DNA of 64,000 nt from the NCBI GenBank assembly GCA_013146195.2, contig CM028377.1, positions 5,804,239 through 5,868,238 on the forward strand. Reading direction: 5' to 3'. The stretch's first letter is position 1, and each line of letters opens with the position of its first letter. Made by a program: the position numbers and the translations under genes. Positions 45,385-57,265 of this stretch are shown in pieces. The notes beneath the pieces were generated by a model. It had not been told where the DNA came from. It searched no databases and worked only from the letters and a program-made list of their open reading frames with translations. Source of the DNA: Codonopsis lanceolata. Taxonomy: Eukaryota > Streptophyta > Magnoliopsida > Asterales > Campanulaceae.

Positions 45385-46490
45385 AAGATATTTAATTCGT
45401 GCAGAAGAATAGCTTTGAATGAAAAGAACAAGAAGTACAAAAATAAATGTTGATGCACAGCTTCTTGTTGTTGACAAGGACTTCTTGATCTGTTTAGGAT
45501 CTCTTGAATGCACTGAGTATTAAGACTAAGAGTTGTTGTAGATTTTCAGAGCAATTTGTCAAGTCTTTTTCTCCAGTCTTTAATGGCAGCATTTATAGCA
45601 GGAGCATTCTAGAGATCCGTTGGAGAAGACGAAGACTTAACAGCTCTATTAGGTTGAATGCATTAAATGCATGGGGCTGTCAATCAAGAAATTCGTCTTT
45701 ACAGATATCTAGCAGGGAATGAGTATAGAGATCTTTTTGCAGAGACTGGAGTTGGGCAATCTGGATATCAGATCTGTGAGAGTTGTTACAGATAGTAGGT
45801 GACAGTCTGCTTTCCTGCTTTCACTATTCAGTCTGCAAAAGTCTTCCTGCTTTTCGGAAAGCTACTTTCGGCGGGTCTGAGATGTCAGGGAATGTTTCAA
45901 TTTAAATTCAAACTGATAAGGATAAATTTAAATTGATCCATTAAGAATTGCTTGAATGAACACGTCAAGATTGACCGAGTGTAGACAGGGTCTGCCGTTG
46001 TATGTTGAAGCAGGTCTTCCGCTGAAGCTTTAAAGATGTGTCCCGCTGAACCTGTTGAAGTCCTATAAAAGCTATACTAGGCAGAGCTCTATACACAGTT
46101 GCCACGTTAATCGATACGCAGCCCAATTACCCACTGATGTATAAAACTAGTGTAATGTATGAGCAGATATAAATCTAATTACAATAAATATCAACAAAGA
46201 CAAAAAAGGTAAATTTTAGCACTTCAGGTATGTTAGCCGTTATCTAAACACGATGTCTTCATATTTTATATACATTTATATACAAATACTATTTTATCTA
46301 TATATATTATTTACACATAATATATACAAATATAATAATAATATTATCTATATTTATGCTATATAAATGAGATATATAAGCTAATTATCGCATTATTTAC
46401 AAGTGATATAATTTATCGATTATTATTATTACTTTAACTACGGGATATAATAATAATGGGGTACCGACCTTTTGTATCGTGAAATTCTAA
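45385..46490. other. Intergenic DNA, nothing recognised
   Basis: No confirmed gene. The 45500-46080 part has GTTGAAG and TCTGC motifs suggestive of old retroelement sequence; 46250-46440 is AT-rich (TATATA, AATAATAAT). Confidence 0.35.
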
Positions 46491-46499
46491 TCCCTGTAT

Positions 46500-47218
46500 A
46501 TACGGTTAGGCTTTAGCCCACTAGGCACTCGTAGTTTCTGGTGTGCTCTCTCTGTCATCTCTCACAAGAGAAAGTCTTTTTTATCTTATCCTCATCACCA
46601 TCATCATCATCATCAACATCATCATAATCTTTGTTGTTATCCGGAAAGCGTGACAGCACCTTTTAAGTTTTAGATCAGCTCGTCAGGGGCGAGAAATGTG
46701 GGGGATCGCTTGTTCGGGCAAGGGAGGAGGCTACTACGGGGGTAGGAGGCGAGGGGGCCGAAGGCTCTCTTGCACAAGGCAAGTGAGGAAGAGAGGCTGG
46801 CAACCTTTGGGGGAGAGGGCTTCTTCGGTGTTTTTGGTGTGAAATGAAGAGGCCAAGGCCTTTATTTATAGCCCAAAATCAGCCCAGGCAATCGGGGAAG
46901 GGGTAGCATGGAAGGGTTGTATGATATGTAAGAACAATAGGCCATGCAGCTGAGAGAATGAAGAGGTTGGAAGCCTGAAGAAAAGCAATTCGGGGCGCGG
47001 CACATGCAAGATTGGGCGCCGCTCCCCAACTTGTAATCATGCACAAATTCAACAATTTTACAGTTTGCTCCCCTGTCAAGTTATCTTTTCATTTGATTAT
47101 TCTGCCCCCCCCCCCCCAAAAGGCTAACAGAATCTAACGTCCGTTAGTCCTTTCATATAGGAAATATATTTTTTGATATTTTTAGGAAACGAGGGGGTAC
47201 AAAATTGAGGTGCCTACA
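46500..47218 (-). mobile_element. LTR-like block, TGTAGGCACC start, minus strand
   Basis: Starting at 47218 on the minus strand: TGTAGGCACCTCAATTTTG, a G14 run (47105-47118), a GC island GGAGCGGCGCCC, and a TATA-like CTATAAATAAAGG (plus 46858-46870) followed by a CT-rich leader. It resembles the plus-strand block at 6083. The inner end is uncertain. A (CAT)n microsatellite lies at 46591-46627. Confidence 0.4.
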
Positions 47219-48045
47219 CCAACTCATTGCGTAAACAAAGCTTATTCAACCATAAATACTCTTTAAATAACGTACATGCCCCTTATGTATAAAATTATTT
47301 TTAAAATCCAATTCAACCTTAATAATTTCTTAAAGATGTTCTAATAGATAATATATGATTGAGTAAATAGGAGATTGAAACTAAGAGCTCAAGCTTGTGA
47401 TATTACTACGAGCTTTATTGTTAGAGTCATTGGATGATTAAGTTGAAGATGGTTTAGAATGCCAAAGTCATTAATTAGAAGTTAACATATTTGATGTAAC
47501 ACTGTAGAGATCTAAGTAGATTTGATCCAATGGCACTAAAACTAAAGCTTATAATAAAATAAGCTAAAGCTTATAATAATACAAACTCAAGCTTGTAATA
47601 TCATACCTCATATAAATAAGTTCTTTTAACTTTGTTATTAACCAATCACATGACTTTAGAAGAAAAAAAATTAAGGTCAAGTTAAGCCCTAAAATTAAAT
47701 GTATGTCTACAAGCTTTTATACACGAGTTGAGATATGGACTCTTTATACACTCATGTTCCTAAATAAATATCATGTTTTATAAAATCAAATTGACTGATT
47801 TAAATGAATGCATGAGGTGTGTTTTATTTTATTTTTCAAAACTATAGAATATATTATTGGGCAAAATTTGACCGGGTTCGTTTTATGAACTTTTTGAATA
47901 TATTTTTTTAATCGGAAAAAGTCACTTTTGGAGACAAAAACACTACGATACCCTTAATGAGTCTGAGGCGTGTAACGAATGACAAGCCGCAGGCATCGCG
48001 GTTCATAGTTTTATATATCACAATACAATCTATTATTATTAATTT
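47219..48045. other. Intergenic DNA, nothing recognised
   Basis: AT-rich without gene signals. Confidence 0.4.
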
Positions 48046-48625
48046 TTTTTAGGGAAACAGGAGCGACACACTGCAGCTAGAATTTATTTAAGAATAAAAA
48101 CTTGAGGGGAACAACCAGCCTAGCCCTTATAAATGGGAGGACGGAGGAGCCTGACCTTGAAAACGAAATAAATGAAAACAACAAAGCAAACAAGAATAGC
48201 TAAGAAAACAAACAAAAGAGAGCAACTAAGAAATCCTAATGTAAGGGTTCTCAGTCTTGTCTAGAGAGACAAGACCAAAAATGTGACTGGGAAGAGCGGC
48301 AATGGATGAGAAGGAGCAGTTATGATCTTGATCACAACCAAGGTTAGCCAGCTCATCAGCCACATAATTAGCTTCATGATAGCAGTGAGCCAAAGAGAAG
48401 TCCATCAAACCATGAATTGTCAGGATAGCCCGAACCAAATAGATGCTATTCCAGGGGGGAAGGTGTTTACCCATAATACAGTCAAATAACATCTTAGAGT
48501 CGGTCTCAATAAATGAACGTGACGCACCATGGCTTGCAACCATTCCTTTCCTTGGAAAAGAGCTTTGCATTCCGCAATAAAGCTAGTAGAGTCACCATAG
48601 TAAGAAGCATAAGCATAAATCATAT
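48046..48625 (-). pseudogene. 5'-truncated LINE fragment (RNase H end)
   Basis: Minus-strand frames 48623-48420 and 48570-48226 read MIYAYASYYGDSTSFIAECK and HCYHEANYVADELANLGCD. These align with the RNase H end of the full LINE at 49320 (IIYAYASYYGNASNTTAEFK, HCYREANSVADGLAKFA). A frameshift separates the two. The 3' UTR (GTCAGGCTCCTCCGTCC, AAGGGCTAGGCTGGTTGT) also matches that LINE, and an A-rich tail lies at 48040-48055. A typical 5'-truncated L1-type insertion. Confidence 0.85.
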
Positions 48626-48650
48626 CACCTTTGTTATATCACATATTTTT

Positions 48651-49092
48651 GCATCCCACAACTATGCATCGCAGTTTGTCAATCATGCATCGATATTTCT
48701 TAATGCATTTCTTTGCTAGATGAAGGAGGAGAATTAATTGCTTGATGGGTTGGTTGGTGTTGGTAAGGGAAGCCATTCAATGAGGAGAGAGATATATTTA
48801 ATGGTAGAAATTAACTATTGTTAAACCATTCAACTTTTTGCAGTTGTTCTGCATCGCAGTTTGTCAATCATGCGTCGATATTTCTTAGTGGATTTCCCTG
48901 CATTCCTCTTTTGTGCATTGATTTTAAATGATGCAAAGATTTAGAATTAGGATGTAGAGATTTACATTTATTAATAGGTCATTAATTTTCATGAAAGAGT
49001 TGTTTAGTATCGATGCACAACATAACAATTCTACATCCCACAACTATGCATCGCAATTTGTAATCATGCATCGGTATTTCTTAATGGATTTC
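48651..49092. repeat. Three dispersed ~60 bp repeats (CATCGCAGTTTGTCAATCAT)
   Basis: CATCGCARTTTGTCAATCATG[CT]RTCGATATTTCTTA occurs at 48651-48712, 48851-48904 and 49031-49092, spaced about 190 bp, between the two LINE insertions. Confidence 0.8.
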
Positions 49093-49143
49093 GTTACATT
49101 CCTCAATAGTCATTCAATGTTGGTATAATGACCAAAGTAAACA

Positions 49144-49148
<5 letters not shown>

Positions 49149-49174
<26 letters not shown>
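49149..49174. repeat. (AT)13 tract at the LINE 3' end
   Basis: Directly adjoins the 3' UTR of the LINE in place of a poly(A) tail. Confidence 0.9.
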
Positions 49175-49319
49175 TTAGAAAACAGGGGCGATACCCTGCG
49201 AGATTTTATTAATTAAGAAATAAATAACAAACTTGAGGGGGACAACCAGCCTTACCCTTATAATTGGGGGGACAAAGGAGCCTGACCTCAAAAACGAAGA
49301 ATACAATAAAAGAATAGAA

Positions 49320-52300
49320 TTAAGAAATTCGAACGTGAGAGGTGCCATGTTTGTCCAAGATATAATTCCCTCTAGAAAGAGTCGGCAAATCGACTAGGGA
49401 GGAAAACTCGGAGTCCAAACTCGAATCAATAGCAAATTTGGCCAGACCGTCAGCAACTGAGTTAGCTTCTCTATAACAGTGTCGAAATGTAAATAAAGAG
49501 TCCCTTTGCATGGCTAAAATACGGCGGATGAAATAGAGAAGGAACCAAGGAGGATTATACCCTTTAGTGAGGCAATTGAATAAAACCATGGAGTCCATCT
49601 CAACTATAGCATTGCGAAAGCCATGAGAATGAAGCCATAAAACACCTTGAAAAAGAGCCTTGAACTCAGCTGTAGTGTTTGAAGCATTACCATAATAGGA
49701 AGCATAGGCATAGATAATATTACCCTCAGAATCACGGATGATACCTCCTCCTCCACTTAGGCCAGGATTTCCCCGACTGGCACCATCTGAATTCAGTTTG
49801 AGAAAGGGAGCTGGCGGCTTGGTCCAAGAAACAGCTTGAATCCGGATTTGCCTTAGGATGGCAAAGGAAGAATGGGAGCCTGGGCTTGTTGGCATTGCAA
49901 AGTAATTTCCTCCCCCCATAATTAGAGATAAATCCTGAGAGATGGCTTGAATAATTGAGGCTGATGAAGAACCATTTTTATCAAATATAATGGCATTACG
50001 ACATTTCCATATATGCCAAAAAATGAGTGAAGGAAGTAATTTATGAGCAGTCAACCTTGAACTCCAACCCGCCATACATCTATGCAAAACAATACTGCCA
50101 GTGATGGAAAGATTATGAGATATGCTGAATGCCAACCATATCGATGATGCTAATTGACCTTGAATGAAGAGGTGGCTAAAAGATTCAACGGCAGGATGAG
50201 AACAGCAGACACATTTGGAAGCTAGGTGGAAACCTTTGTGAATCAGAGCTTCATCTATGGGGAGTCGTTTTAACAACAAACGCCAATGGAAAACCCCGAT
50301 GTGGGTAGGCAGAAGTTTGTGCCATATAAACTTGGAATAGGGGAAAGCTGGAGCACTTGGAGAGGTTATAGAGAGAGCCGAAGAAAGCGAGAATCTACCC
50401 GAGGAATTAACAGTCCAACTGGGAAGATCAGGCTGGGACGAGAGGGAAGTACCTTGAGCAAGGATAGCTGATCTGATGTCATCCGATAAAATTGAGAAAG
50501 CCAAAGAATTAAGGTGGAGGCCGGAGGAATCAAATAATTCTTTGACAGTATTTAAATCACAGTTAGGAGGACGAGGGAGAATCTGCCCGGGGAGCCACCT
50601 ATCAAACCAGATTGAGCAATCACCAAAGCCGATGTTCCAATGTATATTAGGCTCAGCAACAGACTGGATAGACTTTAATCGACGCCAGACATGTGATCCC
50701 TTACCGGCAGTAATAGTAGCATGCAATGAGGAACAGTATCGGGAATTCATGAAATTGGACCAGATGTTTTTTGAGGTTGGAAACCGCCACCAGAGCTTGA
50801 TAGAGAAAGCCTGAACCAGTGAGGAAATGGAGGGAATACCAAGGCCACCAGTTGATTTTGGATTACAACAAGTTTTCCAAGCCACCCAATGAGATCTATG
50901 AGAGCCTTCTGTGTCACTCCAAAAGAAATTTGCAAGGAATCGATCAATCATATTTATCACAGATTTAGGAGGGTCTAACGAAGCCAGAAGATAAGCCGTG
51001 ATAGATTGAAGCACATGACGGATCAAAGTAATTTTCCCTGCCTTATTAAGAAAGGATCCTTGCCAAGACTCCACTCGAAGAAAGGATCCACTGAAGTTTG
51101 GAAAAAGGCCATCAAATAGATTGAAGTTTGGAAAAAGGCGCCTTTTGCGCCCATAAATAGTAAAGAGGGCAACCCAAATAAGTAATGGGTAAAGAACCCA
51201 GGCTAAACCCGAAGGCATCAGCTATTCGATTAGCTCTGGCAGAATTGAGAGATGGAGCTACAAAAACCCGACTCTTACTTTTATTTATCAGTTGGCCAGA
51301 CATCAGCTCATAAGAGTGAAGAACTTCCAAATGTTTGCGAATGGACCAACTATTTCCGTTACAGAAAATAATTACATCATCAGCAAATGAGAGGTGGGAT
51401 ATGACCGGACAACCACTTAAAGTAGAGAATCGAGCACGAGCCATTGAAGTATGCAAAGCATTCAGATTTCTACTCAATACTTCAGCTGCAAGGATAAAAA
51501 GGCTGGGAGAGAGAGGGTCACCCTGACGGAGACCACGGGAAGAATTAAAGAACCCAGCAGGAGATCCATTTATGAGAACTGAGAACCAGTTGTCTGATAT
51601 AAGGCGCCAGATAAGATCAATGAATATCTCCTGGAAACCGAACTTTCGAAGAACTTGTATAAGGAAAAGCCATGAGACCCGATCAAAGGCCTTCGCCATA
51701 TCAAGCTTAAGGATGATGTTGGAACCATTAATCTTTTTCCCCAAGAAAGTAACCAACTCTTGGGCCAGGAGGACATTATCTTGAATAACCCTTCCTTTTG
51801 TAAAGGCACTTTGGTTAGAAGAAATAACTGGGAAGATACCGAGAAGAAGCAAGTAACTTAGAGATGATTTTATTGCGAAGTTACAAAGACTTATCGGGCG
51901 GAAGTCTTTAAAAGTGGTTGGATTGTCCGTTTTGGAATAGTAGCTATGAGGGTACTTGGTCCAAGAACGAGGAGAGAGAACCCAAAGAAAAAATTCCGTA
52001 ATGGCGGAGAAGGTCATCTTGAATTATATCCCAAAGACGAAGCAAAAAGCCGACCAGAATCCATCCGGACCAGCATGCCCTTGTTCATTGCGTAAATAGA
52101 AGAAAAAATTTCTTCCTTTGTGGGAGGGCGATAAGAGCTTGATTCCATTCCTCGGTTACAAGATTAGGAATCATGGAAAGATCAATATCATGAGATAATG
52201 GGTCCGTAAGTTGATCGAGAAGTAATCTACCGCACTTAGCAATATCATTCTCGCCTCAAGTAACCGATCAAGTCGCTCGAATAGTATGAATGTGAAGGCG

Positions 52301-53385
52301 GCGGCGTTGTTGGCGACGCATTGCATGAAATTTTTTGAATTCCCATCACCCTCCTTAAACCATTTCGCTTTGGATTGCCAAAAAGCCTCTTCATTAGATA
52401 GAGATTTACGTAAATTAGCTTGAGCCCGTAACAACTCGCACGATTTTCTCCGCATCGATTTAGCTCATAAAGAAGTTCTTTTTCCAACACCTCATCTTCG
52501 CCACGAGACGCTTGGAAAATATTTCCAAATTCGATTTATTCCAAGCGCCAAAGCTTTCTGGGCCCTGAGCTTATTAGAAAATTGCACAAGAGGCCGACCC
52601 ATGGAAGTGGAGCTCCAAGCTGAACGAACAACCGAAAGGAAAGAATCATGACGAGTCCATACATTTAGGAAACGAAACGGCCGGGCCTTAGAATCACCAA
52701 CCGAAGAAATACTAAAGAGCAAGGGCGAATGATCGTAACATGTGCGATTTAAGTGATGGATCAGAGACGGGAATCTATCCAAAGATAGTATTGCAAATGA
52801 GACGATCTATTCGCCGATGAATGGTGGCACCCTCTTCTCGCTTGTTCCACCATGTAAATTTAGTCCCCGTGAAGCCGAGATCGCCTAGACCACATGCAGC
52901 ATGTGCATGAAAATCCAAGGCTCCGTCTCTATCCCAACCCCGCCTCCCGATTTTTCTCAAGGGTCTAAGATAATGTTAAAGTCGCCACCAACAAGCCAAG
53001 GCAAATCATTGTGTTGAGCATTGATCTCCATCGCTTCGTCCATAGGGCCGACGATCAACAAAGATCATCACATTTTGCATAAACACACGAGATCAAAGCC
53101 TAAGTCGCCAAGAGAAATGTTGGACTCACACAAGAACTGTCACTGGGAACTTTGCACTAGAGAACAAGAAAACGCTGATTTAGCGAATATCCAAATAGAG
53201 CTAACTGAATTGGAAATACATAATTTAAATTTAAGACGCCGACTAATGAATTTAATACGATCTGAGTCAATCATGGGTTCAAAAATAGCTATAAAAGAAA
53301 TTTTATGCAACTTAATAAGTTTCCCGATTCGAGCCACAGAGGATCATTCCCACCTCCGGCGTCCGAAAAGGGCCTTAATGTCCAT
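49320..53385 (-). pseudogene. LINE ORF2: endonuclease, reverse transcriptase, RNase H
   Basis: Segments in order. Endonuclease (53385-52770): ATG at 53385, then GKLIKLHKISFIAIFEPMID, and WLVGGDFNIILDP followed by a stop; the first catalytic motif is disrupted. A linker with stops (52780-52030). Reverse transcriptase (52017-51112): LKLDMAKAFDRV, RQGDPLSPSLF and the catalytic HLSFADDVIIF. A frameshift near 51150, beside a 30 bp duplication (51092 and 51122). Then a long open stretch (51218-49320) with the zinc-binding zf-RVT region (SKCVCCSHPAVESFSHLF) and an RNase H domain (LNSDGASRGNPG, GHCYREANSVADGLA-like). The RNase H places it with plant L1 elements. Not translatable as one protein. Confidence 0.9.
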
Positions 53386-54764
53386 GTAAACCGAGGGGAG
53401 GAAGCAACAGACTTGGATTTGGACCGGAGAGACCGATCTGAAGGAGGAACAATTTTTTTTGCTTTAGATACTGGAGGATCGCAGATTGTGTCAATATTAA
53501 GAGCTTCATAATTGGAGCTGTCAATACAGTTGCCATCTTCTTCAATATCATTAAGAACCGCAAATGGATTTGATGTTAAAATAGGCTCAGGGTCATTATC
53601 AACAATAACTGGCTCCTCAAGGGAAGGAGCAATCTAATGGGGAATATTTGTGTCCGACGTAGGGGCCGAAGATGTAGATGCTTTAGCAGGATTAGAAGAA
53701 GGTTGAGACGGACAAGGGTTGGGATTGGGATTTTCATTATTGGAGGTAGGATGAAGGTTTGGGGTTTCATTGCTAGAAGTAGGGTTTGGGTTATTGGACG
53801 AAGTAGGGTTTGCTGCATGGGGGTGCAAATTCTCGTTCAAGGATGGAGAAGTAGGGTTTGCATTGGGTGCCACCGAAGGATTAATTGTGTCATGAACAGC
53901 CACTTCTTTCGGTTTCCATACTTTTTGGCTGGGCATCGGCGCATTAGGGATTGGGGCAGCAGGAGCAGCCTTGGGCATCGAATCAGTCGCTGGCATTTGA
54001 GATCCAGTAGAAGGATTTTTAAGTTTACATGTTAGCCCATCATGCCCTTGTCTAAGGCAATGGCTACAATAAAGAGGAAGCTTCTCAGGAATGATATGCT
54101 GCCAGAAACCATTACGATTTTCTCCACAGTCGATCCAAATGCGTTTAGGAAGCGGCTTTGTGAGATCAAGCTCAATACAAACTCTTGCTACGCTAGGGCG
54201 AGATAGGGAGGCAGTGGGGTTATCAAGCAGAAGAGGCTTTCCAATAAGGCTAGCAATGGAGAATAGCGCTTGTTTGTGGAAGAGATAAAGTGGGAGACCT
54301 GGTAACTCAAACCAAACAGGAGCGATCGGACTCTCCACTTCTGGCCGAAAATCTGGAGTCCACTTGAAGACACGCATAGGGTAGGGACCAAAGAACCATT
54401 GGTCCTTGATCCAAAGGCGTTGATAGTCATGCTCGTGGCGAACTTGGATGAGGACGTGCTTGGGATTCAAATGCCCTAGAGTCACATCAGCCTTAAGACC
54501 CAAAGTGAGAAAATTTTTCCGGAGAGTTTCCATAGAGGGTCGGCCATGAGAGAACTTGCCCACCAATGTGAGATGGAAAGGTTTAGATATGAGATCAATA
54601 AGGTTAGGGGTGAGACGCAAACAAGGTTCCCCTTTGAATGTTGAAGTAGGAATAAGGGGGACAAAGGTAGCGGGTTGGGAGGAGACTATAGAAGCAAATG
54701 ATTGTTTTTGGGATGGAGAGGAGGGTGCCGGAGGATCCTCCCCGACGGCAGAAGCCGCCGCCAT
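53289..54764 (-). pseudogene. LINE ORF1: DUF4283/zinc-knuckle protein, one TAG stop
   Basis: From ATG 54764 an open frame of 376 residues contains a DUF4283-type nucleic-acid-binding region (roughly residues 45-190, LTLVGKFSHGRPS .. FELPGLPLYLF). A zinc knuckle CSHCLRQGHDGLTC (CX2CX6HX4C spacing) follows near residue 235, and then a long Asn/Pro/Ser-rich tail. The stop TAG at 53634-53636 is followed in the same frame by 114 more codons including NPFAVLNDIEED, a motif usual near the C-terminus of such ORF1 proteins, ending at 53289. A single nonsense change therefore explains the short form. In the element this protein would bind LINE RNA. Confidence 0.88.
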
Positions 54765-54851
54765 GAGGAAGGAGCAAAACGGCGCTAGGTAGGGTTAGGA
54801 GAGAAAATTTTTTACTCGCTCAACTCATGTCTAGTATTTAACCTCCTATTT

Positions 54852-54856
<5 letters not shown>

Positions 54857-54901
<45 letters not shown>
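54857..54901. repeat. (AT)n tract at the LINE 5' side
   Basis: About 22 AT units, with one ACAT interruption. Confidence 0.9.
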
Positions 54902-55320
54902 CAAATAATTGTCTACACACCATCTAACTTTCTATTACAACAGATTGCATATCAGTTCCTAATATGTTTATCCCTAAGCTGAATCATATATAAGGCCATT
55001 CTGGTTCTTTATTTTATAGAGAGAAGCATCAGGAGTTATGGTTGGAGGTATTTGTTTCTCCTGTAGTAGCAACTCCATCAAAATGCATACTATTATACCG
55101 CAATCATATGGGCAAAGAGGTTGTTGCGGTGAATTTTTGTATGTTTCGATGGGGCAGACAAAATCTAGCTGGCTTAATTATGGACTTCTTTTGAAAGGCA
55201 ATTTCCTCATTCTTTCTTCTACGTAGTTTTTCTGTAGAGGAAATTTGTACATTACTCACCAAAATTTTTGCCCTTTCCAAGTGCCAATCTTTTGATTTTT
55301 TGTTTCTAGACTTGATTATG

Positions 55321-55533
55321 TTAGTAGTACAGCACCCACTTCATCTCATTTTCGTAAAACACAAGCAATGTCCAATGCTTGCAATTACCTTTTAGTATGT
55401 TTTGTGGCCCCGAAGTGTTTACTGGGAAAATGAGCAAATCATGGTTGATGGCTTCCATCAATTTTTTTTTATCTATATACATTTTAGCCATGCTTTTAAA
55501 ATCTAATACTATTTTTTGTCTTGCCACGTACAT
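55321..55533 (-). pseudogene. Possible Ulp1-like protease fragment of a DNA transposon
   Basis: The 70-residue minus-strand frame reads LLIFPVNTSG..HWTLLVFYENEMKWVLYY. F.PVN..HW.LLV and a following Y fit the catalytic His region of Ulp1/C48 cysteine proteases, which plant CACTA elements and some MULEs carry. The catalytic Asp/Cys parts were not found. Weak but motif-based. Confidence 0.35.
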
Positions 55534-56404
55534 CTAAATAACAATTTCATATATAATTATTAGTAATCAATTTCATATAAAAATGTTATACATAAAAGAA
55601 GTAGTATGTTTCTTACCCAGCAACCAACATTGAATACTAGCTGTTGCAAACTTTTCCTGGGATTTTTTAATTTCTATCTCAATGATTAATGCCCATGCAT
55701 CAATGTGTTGTAAGCAAGGAAAAAAAGTTATGATTACTTTCCTAAACGTAATAACATATGATGATGCTTAATAAGTTTAATACATACGTTGTTCCCCAAC
55801 ATGTCGTTGTTCAACAGCCAAAAACATATACTACGTGGACCATTTCACCTCATTGGTATACACGCGATTGTTCTGCAAAATATGATAATCATATTAATAA
55901 TTTCACTAATTTTATTATAATTAGAATATAAATAATTTTTATGTTTTGTAGTAAATCAATATAAATTTCGCTTACTATTCTCCTTCACTTCCAATGTAAT
56001 GTTCTTCTAATTTCCCTCGGATGCCTTTTAGGATGTTTTTAAACTGGTTTAGCTGTTTCATCCAAGGGTAGTGGGTTCAATTTCTTCTTTTTTTCCGTAT
56101 ATTTTGGTGTCAGGAGCTGCATCATCCCCTGCTTTTGTACAAATGTCATCTTCCTTCTTCCTTTTACGGTCATTTCGTTCTTGTATTCTTGTGACCAATG
56201 AAGGAGTGATGTTTCTTTTCTTTTTTTTCTATACGTTTTCTTAAACCCAATAAGTCTTTTATAATGGGTATATTGTATATATTAAATTGTAATCTACATG
56301 TAGTGTAGAATCTTTTTTACACAAGTAGCTTTAATGGAATAGATAAAATATAGTCACCCCTATTCGCGACCAAATCAAGTTAATCTTTAATTCTCTCTTC
56401 TTAT

Positions 56405-57000
56405 TTATTAACTACAACAAAAAGTGTCTTTTAGGATGCCCGATTGAATCCTTATGTATCCAAATCTACTAGCTCTTAACTAACTGAGCTAAGCCCGTGA
56501 GGGCCCGATTGAATCCTTATATCTAGCTTTATATGATGCAAACATGGGCATCGTATCTAAAGGGGTAGCAAAAGTTTTATAGGACTCTTAAGGGCAACAT
56601 AATAAGGTATATGTGTTAGGATACCTTTATTCGTCCCATAAGGAACTCCCTAATATTTTTTTAAACAGTGGCCTATTGTGTCCTAATATAGTAGTGTTAT
56701 AGGACGAGAAAAAGTGTCCTTATATATCATCTTGATAGGACGAATTTTGTTCTCCAAATATATCATCTTGATAGGATGGAGTTTGTCGTCCCAATATATC
56801 ATATTGATAGGACATAGTTTGTTGTCCTAATACAAAACAGTGATAAACGACATGTTTAGGCGTCCCAATAGTATCACTTGATAGGACGCGATTGGGCGTC
56901 TCAATTGTAGATTGATACGACATCCATGCCCCTACAAATTTTGAAAATGTGGCGTCCTAACCAGCACTTACACTTCACATATTAGAACGATTTATGGCGT
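56405..57000. mobile_element. CACTA-like terminal region with subterminal repeats
   Basis: ACTACAACAAAAAGTGTC at 56411 resembles a CACTACAA-type tip. It is followed at 56690-56940 by six or so ~39 bp units (TTGATAGGACGNANTTTGTNG, TCCNAATATATCATC), as in CACTA subterminal regions. A duplicated GCCCGATTGAATCCTTAT (56441 and 56504) brackets a tRNA-like stretch (reversed: GGGCTTAGCTCAGTTAG). Orientation and full extent are not clear. Confidence 0.4.
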
Positions 57001-57099
57001 CCTAATTGAATTTCAAAAAACGTATATTACAAAATAATGCTTTGAAAGTTCTTAAAAATCATTCTACTACTATAATAGACATCAATATTCCATGTTGTT

Positions 57100-57265
57100 T
57101 TTCTTTGGGAGTTTTTTTTTCGTTTTAAAGCCCTTTGTATTCGCTTGGGGTCCGACTCCTTTGTCCTCCCTCTCCCAGGGCTCGGCTTGATTGTCCCCCC
57201 TTGTTCTTGTTCTTTTTGCTTATTTAATAAAATCTAGCAGAGTGTCGTCTTTGTTTCCCAAAATA
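57100..57265 (+). mobile_element. LINE 3' UTR fragment
   Basis: CTCCTTTGTCCTCC, GGCTTGATTGTCCCCCCTTG and TTATTTAATAAAATCTAGCA then GAGTGTCG match the 3' UTR of the LINE at 49175-49319 (reversed), in plus orientation and ending AAAATATAATAA. Confidence 0.65.

Larger units (their letters stand above)
49175..54855 (-). mobile_element. L1-type LINE, near full length, inactive
   Basis: In minus orientation it contains a 5' UTR (54855-54765), ORF1 (54764-53289), overlapping ORF2 (53385-49320) and a 3' UTR (49319-49175). It is bordered by (AT)n tracts on both sides (49149-49174 and 54857-54901), probably a tail plus a target in simple AT repeat. ORFs carry stops and frameshifts. Confidence 0.85.

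Noticed and set aside
53637..54035. Plus-strand 132-codon Arg-rich ORF
   Set aside because: It is antisense to the Asn/Pro-rich tail of LINE ORF1, which fully explains the open frame.
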